Part shown: positions 28,342 to 37,443 of the stretch, in pieces
Position numbering within the stretch: the first letter of the stretch is position 1
Layout of the letters: the number at the start of each line of letters is the position of its first letter
Assembly (NCBI RefSeq): GCF_006337085.1
Contig: NZ_CP040882.1
Coordinates: forward strand, 434,001 to 498,000
Direction of reading: 5' to 3'
Source: Sutterella faecalis
GTDB taxonomy: Bacteria > Pseudomonadota > Gammaproteobacteria > Burkholderiales > Burkholderiaceae_F
Length of the DNA: 64,000 bases
Notes under the pieces: generated by a model
Told to the model about the DNA's origin: nothing
What the model saw: only the letters and a program-made list of their open reading frames with translations
Databases searched by the model: none
Position numbers and translations under genes: made by a program

Positions 28342-30033
28342 ATGCAGTACATCAAACGTTTTCTCGCAAGCTTCAATGAAAGCGAAGAAATGACGGCCGC
28401 AGAAGAAATTGTGCGGCTTGCCCGCGAAAGCGGCACGCTCGATGCCTTCCGCTCCACAGCGCCGGCTTCCTATGAGGACACCTATTTCTTTTTCGGCGAT
28501 CTCGCCTCCGGCGAATACCACTTTTCTCAGGATCTGAAGAAGCTCTTTGGGGAACCTGAGGACAATCCTTTCTTTGCGGTCCGCGAAATCGAAAAGCGCA
28601 TCACGAACGAAGTAGACAAACGCATCCGCAAGGCAGCCATACGGGCGCTCACTGACGGTGCGCCGCGGATGGTCGAATACTTCCGCGTCGAGCTCAACGG
28701 GGAAGTCGTATGGACCTGCATCCGGTGTGCACGCGTACATCACGCGGCGAAGGGACCCCTCTACGTCTGCGGCAGCGTGGAATTCATCAGCGATCGCAGA
28801 ATTCTCTCTGAACTTTTCACTTTCACGCGCTGCGGTGAAAAGCTCGAGGCCACACTCAGCATGCTCCTTTCAGCCCCGGCGGGAAGCTCCGCAGCAGTGC
28901 TGCGCATGACGCATTCAACCGAACCCGAGCGTGAGGATCTGGTGAATCTCATCTCCCAGCGTCTTCTCCGGCACGCTCAGGAGCCTGATGCCGTCATCTG
29001 CAGCTCTTCGGGATGCTGCGGGGCGCTCGTTGTCATTCTGCGCACGGAGAGCCCCGAATGCCTGCGGAACTTCAACGAACTCCTTTCGGCAGAGCTGGAT
29101 CACATCGGCCTCCCGCTCGACTTCTTCTCCGCGCTCAACCAAATTTCAAACGGAGGACATTCAACGTCCTTCCAGAACCGGATGCCGAAGGTGATTGAGG
29201 TGCTCGAGCTCCTCAGCAAGGATGCTTCGGGCAGCGAACTGAGCGACACGATGCTGAGCCTCGGCGATGTACTTGCGCTCTACCGCGCCATTAAAAACAA
29301 TTTTGCGGGTTTTGAGCTCCACTTTCAGCCCGTCGTCAGCCGGCGCAACCGTACCACGGCGGGCGGAGAACTCCTCATCCGCTTCCGAACGCCTCATTCG
29401 AATCTCGGGCCGCACAAATTCATTCCTGTGCTTGAAAAAACGCCCCTTGCCATTCCACTCGGCCGCTGGACGTTTGAAGCGGCTCTCAGCGCTGCCGAAG
29501 AGCTCCGTTACCCTGAATGCACCATCGGCTTCAATGTGAGTCCGATTCAGGTGGACGATCCCCTTTATCTTAAATTCATCATGGAGACGCTGAAGTCCTC
29601 TACTCAGCCTGCAAGCCGCTTTCTTATGGAGATTACAGAAACCTCCGAAACGATCTACCCGCAAAATCTCGAACTCTTTCTAAAGAAATGCCGTGAGATG
29701 GGCATGCGTACGGCTATCGACGATTTTGGAACGGGCTACAACAGCCTGGAAAGTCTCCTGGCGGCTCCCTTTGACGTTCTTAAATTCGGCCGCAGTCTGA
29801 CAGCTAAAGCACTTAGCTCCGAAGCCGGAGCCAGGCTTCTTGGAAGATTAATTGCCGCTGCGCGTGAATACGGCGCCGCCGTCTGCGTGGAGGGCGTTGA
29901 GACCGCGCGGGAGCTCGCCCTGCTTGACGCCATGGAGCCGGATTTCTACCAGGGATGGTACTTCTCACGGCCCGTCAGGATTTCCGTCGCAAAGCGCTTC
30001 TCTCTTGAGCAGACATGCGTCAACTCTCAATAA
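28342..30033 (+). CDS. EAL-domain c-di-GMP phosphodiesterase in the cellulose operon
   Basis: 563 residues from ATG 28342, 5 bases after the bcsC stop. No membrane segment is seen, so it should be cytoplasmic. The N-terminal 150 residues look PAS-like (YFFFGDLASGEYHFSQDLKKLF), and a poorly conserved middle region could be a degenerate GGDEF. The EAL domain occupies about 320-560: GGELLIRF (EAL-equivalent glutamate), FNVSP (Asn), MEITET, IDDFGTGYNSLESL (DD pair), LKFGRSL (Lys), CVEGVET and QGWYFSRP. The catalytic residues are therefore in place, although the usual KID motif reads KFG. It probably lowers c-di-GMP and so turns down BcsA, and its place parallels yhjK (pdeK) near bcs in E. coli. 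Confidence 0.85.
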   Translation: MQYIKRFLASFNESEEMTAAEEIVRLARESGTLDAFRSTAPASYEDTYFFFGDLASGEYHFSQDLKKLFGEPEDNPFFAVREIEKRITNEVDKRIRKAAIRALTDGAPRMVEYFRVELNGEVVWTCIRCARVHHAAKGPLYVCGSVEFISDRRILSELFTFTRCGEKLEATLSMLLSAPAGSSAAVLRMTHSTEPEREDLVNLISQRLLRHAQEPDAVICSSSGCCGALVVILRTESPECLRNFNELLSAELDHIGLPLDFFSALNQISNGGHSTSFQNRMPKVIEVLELLSKDASGSELSDTMLSLGDVLALYRAIKNNFAGFELHFQPVVSRRNRTTAGGELLIRFRTPHSNLGPHKFIPVLEKTPLAIPLGRWTFEAALSAAEELRYPECTIGFNVSPIQVDDPLYLKFIMETLKSSTQPASRFLMEITETSETIYPQNLELFLKKCREMGMRTAIDDFGTGYNSLESLLAAPFDVLKFGRSLTAKALSSEAGARLLGRLIAAAREYGAAVCVEGVETARELALLDAMEPDFYQGWYFSRPVRISVAKRFSLEQTCVNSQ

Positions 30034-30061
30034 CGCTTATTTGATCGAAGGACGTATCACT

Positions 30062-30868
30062 ATGACCGACGCCCGCCTCGGACCGAAAGTTCTTTTCGGC
30101 ATCCTCGCCCTCCTGATCGCCGTTGTCTCACTGGCCTTCTGGCTCATGACGCGCAATCCGAACATCGAAAAAACGACCTTTCTTCGCATCGGCGTGGAGG
30201 AAAACTACCGGCCCTTCACCTACGTTGAAAATGGCGAACTCATCGGATTCGACCCTGACATCAGCCGCGCCATCTGCAGGCAGCTTGCTGTCCGCTGCGA
30301 GATTATCCCCATGCCTTTTGATGCGCTGATTCCCGCGCTCCAGGGAGGAAAGCTTGATCTCATTACCGCTGGTCTCGGAATCAATGAAGAACGACAGAAA
30401 ACGATGACTTTTTCCGATACCTATTACCGCTCGAGGAGCTTATTCATCTCAACGCAGCAATACGCTGCAGGAATCAACGAAGACACCGCCGAACACCTGG
30501 TTCTCGGCGCCCAGAAAGCTTCGCTGCAGGCCGAGGTTATTCGCACCCGCTTTGTGCCGAAAGGCGCAAAGCTCATTGAGTATGAAGACTACAGCGAACT
30601 GGCTGATGCTATCCGTTCCGGCGAGGTTGAAGCCATTTTCGTTGATGGACTTTCAGGCTATCAGCTTCTCAAGCAGGCACAGGGCAATGGACTTTATATC
30701 GGCGGCATCGCTGAGGGGTTGAACTCCGACATTGTGAACGCGCACATCGCTGCCCGCAAAAACGACGAAGCGCTCATCCAACGCGTCAATAAGGCTATGG
30801 AGCAGCTCAAGGCTGCCGGGATCTATCAGACGATCAGCCTGCGCTACTTCTCCTTTATGAACTACTAA
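30062..30868 (+). CDS. Membrane-anchored periplasmic amino-acid-binding-type protein (SBP_bac_3)
   Basis: 268 residues from ATG 30062 with GAAGGA upstream. One hydrophobic segment (residues 10-29) is followed at once by the binding domain and has no clear cleavage site, so the protein is probably tethered to the inner membrane. The fold is shown by LRIGVEENYRPFTYVENGELIGFDPDISRAICRQL near residue 40, the FDALIPALQGGKLDLITAGLGINEERQKTMTFSDTYYR block near 85, and VNKAMEQLKAAG near the end. No permease or ATPase gene is adjacent. It lies between an EAL and a GGDEF gene inside the cellulose operon, which suggests a sensory rather than a transport job. Confidence 0.8.
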   Translation: MTDARLGPKVLFGILALLIAVVSLAFWLMTRNPNIEKTTFLRIGVEENYRPFTYVENGELIGFDPDISRAICRQLAVRCEIIPMPFDALIPALQGGKLDLITAGLGINEERQKTMTFSDTYYRSRSLFISTQQYAAGINEDTAEHLVLGAQKASLQAEVIRTRFVPKGAKLIEYEDYSELADAIRSGEVEAIFVDGLSGYQLLKQAQGNGLYIGGIAEGLNSDIVNAHIAARKNDEALIQRVNKAMEQLKAAGIYQTISLRYFSFMNY

Positions 30869-30911
30869 GGCGCCAAAGGCCTTCTATGTTCACGCTCGGC
30901 TCAATATAAAA

Positions 30912-32588
30912 ATGATGTTCTTCAGAAAACACGCCCCCGACGCACTTGAAGACGCCTCATCCGGCATGAGAAGCCAGGCAAAGGGTTCCATCCGTCTGCG
31001 AAGCTTTCTCATCCTTCTCTTTGTGCCGATCATCATTCTGATGATGATCTCCGTCAGCCTGCTCGTCCATGTCAACAGCAGCATTTCGAAGCATACCTCC
31101 AACCTGTCGAAGGAAACCGTACAGAAAATCCTCTACGCACAGAGGAGCTTTGTGAATCTAGAGAGCCTGAGAAGCGCTCTCAGCACTCTTGCCACTACCC
31201 CAGGCCTTGCCAACGCGAGGAGTGCCTACATTGATGCCTTTGCGCTCCTCTCCGAATCCTCCATCGATCGACACGAGAGCATGAAGGCGGAGACCATGCT
31301 GCTGCTCTCAAAAATTCGCACAGTATGGCTTGAACGCCAAAAGCTCGAAACCGAACGCGACGTTATTTACCGTGAATGGAAGATTTTCCACGGCTTTGGA
31401 TTGATGACCTACCTTCTCTCAGGCAATACAGGCAACGAGGCAGGTGGGTTTCCGGCTGTCATGCGCGGCAACGAACGCATCGACATCGTTGAAGCGAAAG
31501 TAGACCTGCTGAGCAGCCTCGCTCATAAAATTTACGCTGACATTCATCAGTCCTGCACGCATCCAGTGCTTTCGGAAAATCTGAAAAATGCCTGCGACGG
31601 ATTTACCCGGTCATACGAAAGACTGAACAGGCAATTCAGCACGCTCAAGGCATCCAATCAAAAATTTCAGGCCCGTCTTGACGATATGGAGGAGAGCACT
31701 TCCAAGCTCTCGAGGCTCTTCATCGAAATCGAATCTCAGGACATTCTGAAAGATGTCGGCGTGATCAATCAGCTTGCAGATCAGCTCCAGCCCATCGTCG
31801 GCACCTTCACGGTCGTCATTCTGCTCATCTGCGCCGTGCTGATACTCGGCTTCATGATGCTCCTGCGGCCGCTCAGAGCCATTTCAATTGCAATCGAGCG
31901 CTTCGAGCAGACGCTAAGAGTGCCCGATCGCATCATTCATTCGCCGATCCTGGAGCTCAGTCAGATCAGCGAATGGCTGACAGTGCTCTTCAAGCGTTTT
32001 GCGAAGGAACAATCCAGGTCGAAAGAGCTTTTTTCGAGCTACCGGAGCCTCCTCTGGACATCCAGCCACGATGCGCTCACCGGACTTGCCAACCGTTATG
32101 CGCTGCAGAACTTCATCAATACGACGCCGGTTGCGCCGGCGAGATTAGGCCTCATGATGGTCGACATCGACTTCTTCAAGCGCATCAACGACACCCGCGG
32201 TCATCTCTTCGGCGACAAAGTGCTTCAGGCGGCAGCGCACACGCTCAAAGCGGCCGTTTCGGAAAGCGACGAAGTATTTCGCTACGGCGGCGAGGAGTTC
32301 TGCGTGATCTGTCCGGACGTGTCCGACGAAAACCTCAGGAAAATTGCTGCCCGCCTTCTCAAAGCCGTCCGTCATATCTCCCGCGACACGGCCGAACTTC
32401 ATGAGGATGAGGCTGAGAATCCCCTGACCATCTCAATCGGATGTGCTCGCGTGAACTTAATGCCTGGCGCTCAGAGCATTGAATCAATGATCGCAGCGGC
32501 AGATGAGGCGTTGTATCGCGCCAAACAACGCGGAAGAAACCGGGCTGAAACCGCTCCGCTCAGCACCGCTGATGCGCCTCAACCTTAA
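30912..32588 (+). CDS. Membrane GGDEF diguanylate cyclase in the cellulose operon
   Basis: 558 residues from ATG 30912. Two membrane helices (about residues 30-52 and 295-320) bound a periplasmic helical sensor region. A HAMP-like linker follows (LLRPLRAISIAIERFEQTL), then the GGDEF domain from about residue 385. Active-site motif GGEEF lies at about 458, with DIDFFKRINDTRGH (metal- and substrate-binding) and ANRYALQN before it. The position of the inhibitory I-site reads S-E-S-D, not RxxD, so product inhibition at that site should be absent. It should make c-di-GMP in response to a periplasmic or envelope signal and feed the BcsA PilZ domain and BcsE. It is a natural opponent of the EAL gene two genes upstream. 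Confidence 0.87.
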   Translation: MMFFRKHAPDALEDASSGMRSQAKGSIRLRSFLILLFVPIIILMMISVSLLVHVNSSISKHTSNLSKETVQKILYAQRSFVNLESLRSALSTLATTPGLANARSAYIDAFALLSESSIDRHESMKAETMLLLSKIRTVWLERQKLETERDVIYREWKIFHGFGLMTYLLSGNTGNEAGGFPAVMRGNERIDIVEAKVDLLSSLAHKIYADIHQSCTHPVLSENLKNACDGFTRSYERLNRQFSTLKASNQKFQARLDDMEESTSKLSRLFIEIESQDILKDVGVINQLADQLQPIVGTFTVVILLICAVLILGFMMLLRPLRAISIAIERFEQTLRVPDRIIHSPILELSQISEWLTVLFKRFAKEQSRSKELFSSYRSLLWTSSHDALTGLANRYALQNFINTTPVAPARLGLMMVDIDFFKRINDTRGHLFGDKVLQAAAHTLKAAVSESDEVFRYGGEEFCVICPDVSDENLRKIAARLLKAVRHISRDTAELHEDEAENPLTISIGCARVNLMPGAQSIESMIAAADEALYRAKQRGRNRAETAPLSTADAPQP

Positions 32589-32597
32589 TCCTGATTC

Positions 32598-34226
32598 ATG
32601 ATGATGACAAGAACTACCAGGGACTATCTGCTCGGCATTTACGGCGTCGCCGACCCCCTGCGAACGCTCGCACGGGGGAATCTCTATGTTCTCCTCGCAG
32701 AGAATGAAGCGGATGCGCTGCGCGCCGTCCTGCCCTCTGCTGCGGCGGATACGGAGCCTCCGCTCTTTCTCCTTCTCGAGCAGCCGGACCGCGCCGTTCT
32801 CAAAAAGGCTTCGGCACCCATGAGCCTCAGCAGCATCCGCGCCTTCGCCGCCGCCCCCGTCCGAAACCTTCGGGGCAGAGGCGCGGGACTGGTGGAATCC
32901 GCCCGTTCGCTTTATTCAGCACTTTCCCCGGGCGTCTCCTCAGCTGTCCTCTCTTTCGGCGCGGAAAGCGCTCTCATGCTTCATGCCGAGGAACTTGCCC
33001 GAGTCATTGCAGACTGCGCGGTTGCGGCGCAGGACCGGGCGCTTCCCATTCTCATCATTTTTTACGGAGAAACGGCGCTCGAGCTTTCGGGTGCCCTGAT
33101 GCGCGAAAGCGCGCATCTCTCAGGGCTCGCGCTGCTTTACGCTTCGGAAAAAGAGACCAAATGGAGAACAGTTTTCTGGCATGTTCCGGGATTCCACTCC
33201 GGCGAAAGCGAAATGCTCCTCTCTCCCGCCGCACTGCCCGCTGGCGGATTTAAAACGCTTTCCGCAGCCAAAGCAGAAGACGTTTCCGGCGACGATGACT
33301 TCATCTGGAGCGCCGCCCCGATTCTCGAGTACGACGAAGGCAAAAACAGCCCCGTTCACCCGCTCGGGAGCAACGCGGAGGTCTTTGAGCGCGGCTTGAT
33401 GAGTACTGCAGCCACCCTGGTATTCCGCATCGACCAGCCGTCCGACATCAAGCCGGCGGCAAAAATGATCGCTGAGCTGCGCACGCGCCGCGGCAGACTC
33501 CTCAAAATCGCCGTCTGTGCAGTGGGCTCTCCCCTCCGAGCATCTTCCGAAGCGTTCCTCCTTGCCTGCGGCGCAAATCTCCTCTTTGAACCAAAGGCGA
33601 CGGCCGGTCATGTCCGCGTCATGCTATCGAGCCTCTCGGGCGTAACCTTCCCGCATGCGCCGCCAGCGGATTTCGATGCGCTTGCACGCTCCTTCGAAGT
33701 GATCTCCGTGATGGGACTGCAGGCGGTCGGGAAGTTCCTTGAACTCGCGGAAAATGCCGTCCGTTCGCCCTTTGACCGTCAGGACATGCACGGCGCATTC
33801 GTTCTTCTTGAGCCCGATCCCTCGCTCACCGCAGAAGAGGCGATGACGCAGTTTGCTCCGAGGCGATCGGGCGATATCGGGGCCGTACTCGGCAACCGCG
33901 GCGTGGTCTTTCTCTCCGGCTGCCACCCGTCCTACGTCGAACTCTCGCTTCAGCGCACGTTTCTTCTCGACCCGGCGCTCCTCTTTCATTCCTACCACGC
34001 CGCTTTCGACGATCGGGACGTTCTTGCGCTCATTGCACGCTGCCGGGCGTTCCTCGCTGAAAACCGTACTTCGAAAAATATCTACGACCGCCGGCTCCCG
34101 CGCCGGCCCGCTGATGCTGCTCCCCAGCCCGGGAGCCGCACAACCGACAGGTTCAGGTTATCCCTCATGAAGCCCAATCCCATCACCCCGGTGCGGTGCA
34201 AAAGCCGGGCTTCTCAATCGGAATAA
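32598..34226 (+). CDS. bcsE: BcsE, c-di-GMP-binding cellulose regulator
   Basis: 542 residues from ATG 32598. The GIL domain is recognised near residues 395-480 by FAPRRSGDIGAVLGNRGVVFLSGCHPSYVELSLQR, which contains the RxGD motif that binds c-di-GMP in E. coli BcsE. The N-terminal half resembles the degenerate receiver/NTPase-like part of BcsE (YVLLAENEADALRAVL; LSFGAESALMLHAEELA). BcsE binds BcsQ/BcsR and BcsF and boosts cellulose output. It leads the bcsEFG segment, which in E. coli is a separate divergent operon but here is collinear with bcsQABZC. The C-terminal 40 residues are Pro/Arg-rich and look dispensable. Confidence 0.85.
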   Translation: MMMTRTTRDYLLGIYGVADPLRTLARGNLYVLLAENEADALRAVLPSAAADTEPPLFLLLEQPDRAVLKKASAPMSLSSIRAFAAAPVRNLRGRGAGLVESARSLYSALSPGVSSAVLSFGAESALMLHAEELARVIADCAVAAQDRALPILIIFYGETALELSGALMRESAHLSGLALLYASEKETKWRTVFWHVPGFHSGESEMLLSPAALPAGGFKTLSAAKAEDVSGDDDFIWSAAPILEYDEGKNSPVHPLGSNAEVFERGLMSTAATLVFRIDQPSDIKPAAKMIAELRTRRGRLLKIAVCAVGSPLRASSEAFLLACGANLLFEPKATAGHVRVMLSSLSGVTFPHAPPADFDALARSFEVISVMGLQAVGKFLELAENAVRSPFDRQDMHGAFVLLEPDPSLTAEEAMTQFAPRRSGDIGAVLGNRGVVFLSGCHPSYVELSLQRTFLLDPALLFHSYHAAFDDRDVLALIARCRAFLAENRTSKNIYDRRLPRRPADAAPQPGSRTTDRFRLSLMKPNPITPVRCKSRASQSE

Positions 34227-34232
34227 ATAGAA

Positions 34233-34430
34233 ATGCAGATCCCCGACCTCTCCTCCATCTGGAGCCTCATTCTTCTCTGCGCACTGATCTTCATACCCGC
34301 AGGAAGCCTCCTTAACCGATACAAAACCGCACTCGAACGCGAGGTCCGCTGGCAGTTCATCGGACGCCTGCGCATCCGCAGAGCCCCGTCCATCGAGGCC
34401 CTGCTCCAGCGAGAGGAACGCAGCAGATGA
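34233..34430 (+). CDS. bcsF: BcsF, small membrane anchor of the cellulose complex
   Basis: 65 residues from ATG 34233. One membrane helix near the N-terminus (IWSLILLCALIFIPAGSLL) is followed by a basic cytoplasmic tail, the same plan as the 63-residue E. coli BcsF, including the CALIF-P-G segment. BcsF recruits BcsE to the membrane and links it to BcsG. Its stop overlaps the bcsG start (ATGA at 34427). Confidence 0.8.
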   Translation: MQIPDLSSIWSLILLCALIFIPAGSLLNRYKTALEREVRWQFIGRLRIRRAPSIEALLQREERSR

Positions 34431-36088
34431 CACAGCCCGCGCCTGATCAATCCTTTTCCGGCGGCTCCCGGGGCGCCGGCGTCTGGAACCTCTACTTCAT
34501 CGGCAAATTTGTCCTCCTTTGGCTCAACTACATTCAATTGAAGCCGATTGAAAATGCCGCGCTCCTCGCCCTCATTCTGATTCCGATCAGATCGCTTCTC
34601 ATGAGAAGAATCCGGGCCGCCGCAGCGCTCGCGGGTGCTTTTGCGCTCATCTGGTCGGAAAGCTGGCTTCCCGGCCCGGATGTGATCATCCGGAACATCG
34701 GAAATCTTGCCGATTTTTCGCCTGCCTATCTCCTTGAGCTTGCCTCTTCAGCCGTCAACATTGAGATGGTTGAGATCGCTTTTGCCGCCTTCATCGTCTG
34801 GATGCTGCTGAGGAACTGGATCCGCTTTACGGTCTTCACCATAGCCGGACTCATCTTCTTTTCGCTCCCAAACTGGAGAATGCTTCTCGAATCTGAAAAA
34901 AACGAAACTCCGCGGGAGGTCCCCACAGAAACCGCAGCCGGAGCGCTCTCCGCGACCGTACCTCTTCAGGCTGAATCCGGCCCCCTCCCACCGCAGACCG
35001 AGCCCGCCAATGATGCCGGCATCAACCGGTGGCTCACCCGCTTCTACCAGTCTGAAAGCGAACGCAGGGCAGGGATTCCCCAGGAAGCCCGACCCCGGGA
35101 TTTCGACATTGCAGTCGTCAACATCTGCTCGCTCTCCACGGATGATCTCGAAGCGTCGGAGCTTGCCGATCACCCGGTTTTCTCGCGTTTTGATGCACGG
35201 TTTGAGAACTTCAATTCCGCGACGACCTACTCCGGCCCTGCGACCATCCGGCTTCTTCGTTCTGCTTGCGGCCAACCGTCGCACGAAGTGCTCTACAACC
35301 ATCGCGAACCCTCGTGCGAGCTCTTTGGGCGCCTGGAGCAAGCTGGCTGGAAAACAACCTTCTTCATGGACCACAATGGTCAGTTCGACGGCTATCTCGA
35401 CTCGCTCCGCGAGCGCGCCGGTTTTGCGGAGAAGCTTTCCGATCAAAGCGCCTACCGCCAGGCGCTCGCCGCCTTTGACGATTCGAAAATCTACCGCACC
35501 GCCGATGTTCTCCGGGACTGGCTGAAGCATAAGCCCGCCGACGGCGGACCCACTGCCGCCTTCTTTAATCTGATCGCGCTTCACGACGGCAACCGTGCGC
35601 TCAGCAGCTCGCGCCCGATGCCTTTCAAGCCCCGCGCAGAAAATCTGCTCAATGACCTTAGTCAGGTGATGACTGAAGTTGAAGCCTCGGGACGCAAGGT
35701 TCTCTTCATCGTGATTCCGGAACACGGCGCCGCTGTGCGCGGAGACAAGATCCAGATGGCGAGACTGCGTGAAATTCCGAGCCCCCGGATAACGCATGTT
35801 CCCGTACTCGTGAAGTTCTTCGGCCTTCCGAAGACTAAGCTGCCTGCGGCTCAGATCCGAATCCCGGAAAGCACGAGCTATCTCGCGGTTTCGGAGCTCA
35901 TCGGCCGCACGGTGACCTGCGATCCGTGGGCCGCGTCCACGACCTGTCCACGCCCCCAGGAACTATTTAAAAACCTTCCGCAGACATGGGCAGTCTCTGA
36001 AAATTCCAATGCTTCGGTTCTCAGCTATCAGGACAAATGGTGGGTAAAACTTCCGGGAGACAAATGGATCGCTTATCCTGGAATGTAG
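34427..36088 (+). CDS. bcsG: BcsG, cellulose phosphoethanolamine transferase
   Basis: 553 residues from ATG 34427 (E. coli BcsG has 559). Four or so membrane helices fill residues 20-155, a linker follows, and the periplasmic alkaline-phosphatase-fold domain starts near 215. Catalytic and zinc residues match the family: VVNICSLSTDD (Cys), FNSATTYSGPATIRLL (nucleophilic Ser in TTYSGPA near residue 268), IALHDGNR (His) and VIPEHGAAVRGDK (Glu-His). The enzyme transfers phosphoethanolamine from phosphatidylethanolamine to glucose units of nascent cellulose. With BcsE and BcsF this predicts pEtN-cellulose, not plain cellulose. It is the last gene of the operon; no strong terminator is visible before the jetD remnant. 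Confidence 0.92.
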   Translation: MTQPAPDQSFSGGSRGAGVWNLYFIGKFVLLWLNYIQLKPIENAALLALILIPIRSLLMRRIRAAAALAGAFALIWSESWLPGPDVIIRNIGNLADFSPAYLLELASSAVNIEMVEIAFAAFIVWMLLRNWIRFTVFTIAGLIFFSLPNWRMLLESEKNETPREVPTETAAGALSATVPLQAESGPLPPQTEPANDAGINRWLTRFYQSESERRAGIPQEARPRDFDIAVVNICSLSTDDLEASELADHPVFSRFDARFENFNSATTYSGPATIRLLRSACGQPSHEVLYNHREPSCELFGRLEQAGWKTTFFMDHNGQFDGYLDSLRERAGFAEKLSDQSAYRQALAAFDDSKIYRTADVLRDWLKHKPADGGPTAAFFNLIALHDGNRALSSSRPMPFKPRAENLLNDLSQVMTEVEASGRKVLFIVIPEHGAAVRGDKIQMARLREIPSPRITHVPVLVKFFGLPKTKLPAAQIRIPESTSYLAVSELIGRTVTCDPWAASTTCPRPQELFKNLPQTWAVSENSNASVLSYQDKWWVKLPGDKWIAYPGM

Positions 36089-36114
36089 TCAAACGAACTC
36101 CTCCAAAGAAAAAT

Positions 36115-37079
36115 AGAGCTGGCTGGCATATCTGAAAAAAAGTGCTGAAACCCGAAAAAGGCTGACGGCATTGGCGATAACTCATAGAAAGCTGGATTCA
36201 ATAGGGTTAGACCAATTGAACAGTAGTTCGAGATGCCTTTCAGGACATTTCATCCGGAGAATGCAATTGAAAAGACAAGGGATACTGCCAGCCTATGCTC
36301 CACCTCATTTGCATTCTCCGGACTACTAATGCACTCTGGAAACAGAAATTCGATTGAAGCGATTCACCCTGCTTCTGAATTTACTACTGACGAACACGGA
36401 TTCTGGTCTATGAATTCAGGAAATTCCGGTCGAAGACATCGATACCAAATGCTATGAAAAGCATCAGGCACTCATTTCTGGTGCCTGGTAATTGATTAAA
36501 GAGCTGAGAGAAAATAAATCACATGGCGAAAATGTTTTTGGAGACTGCGACGGAAGACGCTTTTCGTGCGTATGTTCCATGCCTATTTCTGGATCAGGGG
36601 CGATGGCAAGGATGTCGTCCAACTGACGTTCGCTCGCCTGGTTGCCTAACCTCCCCTCAAAAAACAATCATCATCATTGAAAATGAACAGACTTGGATTC
36701 CTCTCGACATTCCTCCCGATATCCCGATATTAATCGGGATGGGATACGACGTCACGGCAGTAGACGGGTGGAATGGCTTGTAAATAGCCGAATTCTCTAT
36801 TTCGGTGACCTTGATACCCACGGTCTCGCAATCCTCTCTGATCTTAGAAAGATCTATTCCCCGACGGAAAACGTCATGATGGATGCGAAGACATTCATGA
36901 GATATCGACATCTTGCTGTGTCTGAGCCAAGTCAGGTGAAAAGAATGCCGGACTGTCTCACGGAAAAAGAGCTCAGGCTGCTAGAAATGTTGTGCGAAAC
37001 GAAAGGAAGACTGGAGCAGAAACGCATCCCGATTAAAGAAATCAATCACGCCTTTCACATTCTGTTAGCATCAAATTGA
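36115..37079 (+). pseudogene. Decayed second jetD copy directly after the cellulose operon
   Basis: The sequence aligns by eye with codons of about 100-423 of the intact jetD (16315-17294), in the same orientation. Recognisable pieces are the nucleotides around GCAATTGAAAAG at 36258, QEIPVEDIDTK...EKHQALISGAW at 36418 followed by a stop, IIIIENEQTWIPLDIPPDIPILIGMGYDVT at 36664, and then the almost unchanged tail ILYFGDLDTHGLAILSDLR...PDCLTEKELRLLEMLCETKGRLEQ to TGA 37077-37079. Several frame breaks and stops lie in the first two thirds. The last 260 bases are roughly 90 percent identical to jetD, while earlier parts are much less alike. Nothing of jetABC accompanies it, so it cannot act. Confidence 0.85.
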
Positions 37080-37443
37080 TAAACAGAAAAATCAACTTAT
37101 TGGACTTCTTGCAACAGAATGTAGGGTTTTCCCCGACGACGATTGCGGAACAAAAAATATTAGCGACATCATCGGACTGATGTGGCAGCGAAGAAGAATC
37201 GACGGTTCTGAGATTGAAGCATCCATCACCGAGCATGGATGTCAAAACACGTGAATCGCTACTGGCAGCGTCGATCTTATTCGACATGGGCTTTTCAAAA
37301 AAAGGCTTTTTTTGTATTCTTAGGGTGTCGTTCATCGACGACTATCAAGCGAAGATGATCGTTATCGCTTTCGACCAAATAGGTCAGCACCAGCCTCTCT
37401 AAGCGAATAAGAACACCAGCAAATTGAAAAGGATACTGTCCCT
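37080..37443. other. 364-base gap upstream of the autotransporter
   Basis: No gene is supported. The stretch is moderately AT-rich and includes a run AAAAAAAGGCTTTTTTT near 37287-37311 followed by TGTATTC, which may belong to the promoter of the autotransporter. AAGGA at 37428-37432 region may serve as its ribosome site. Confidence 0.4.

Noticed and set aside
36233..36457. A 74-codon plus-strand ORF after bcsG
   Set aside because: Its bases align with an inner part of jetD, so it is a piece of the jetD remnant in a chance frame.
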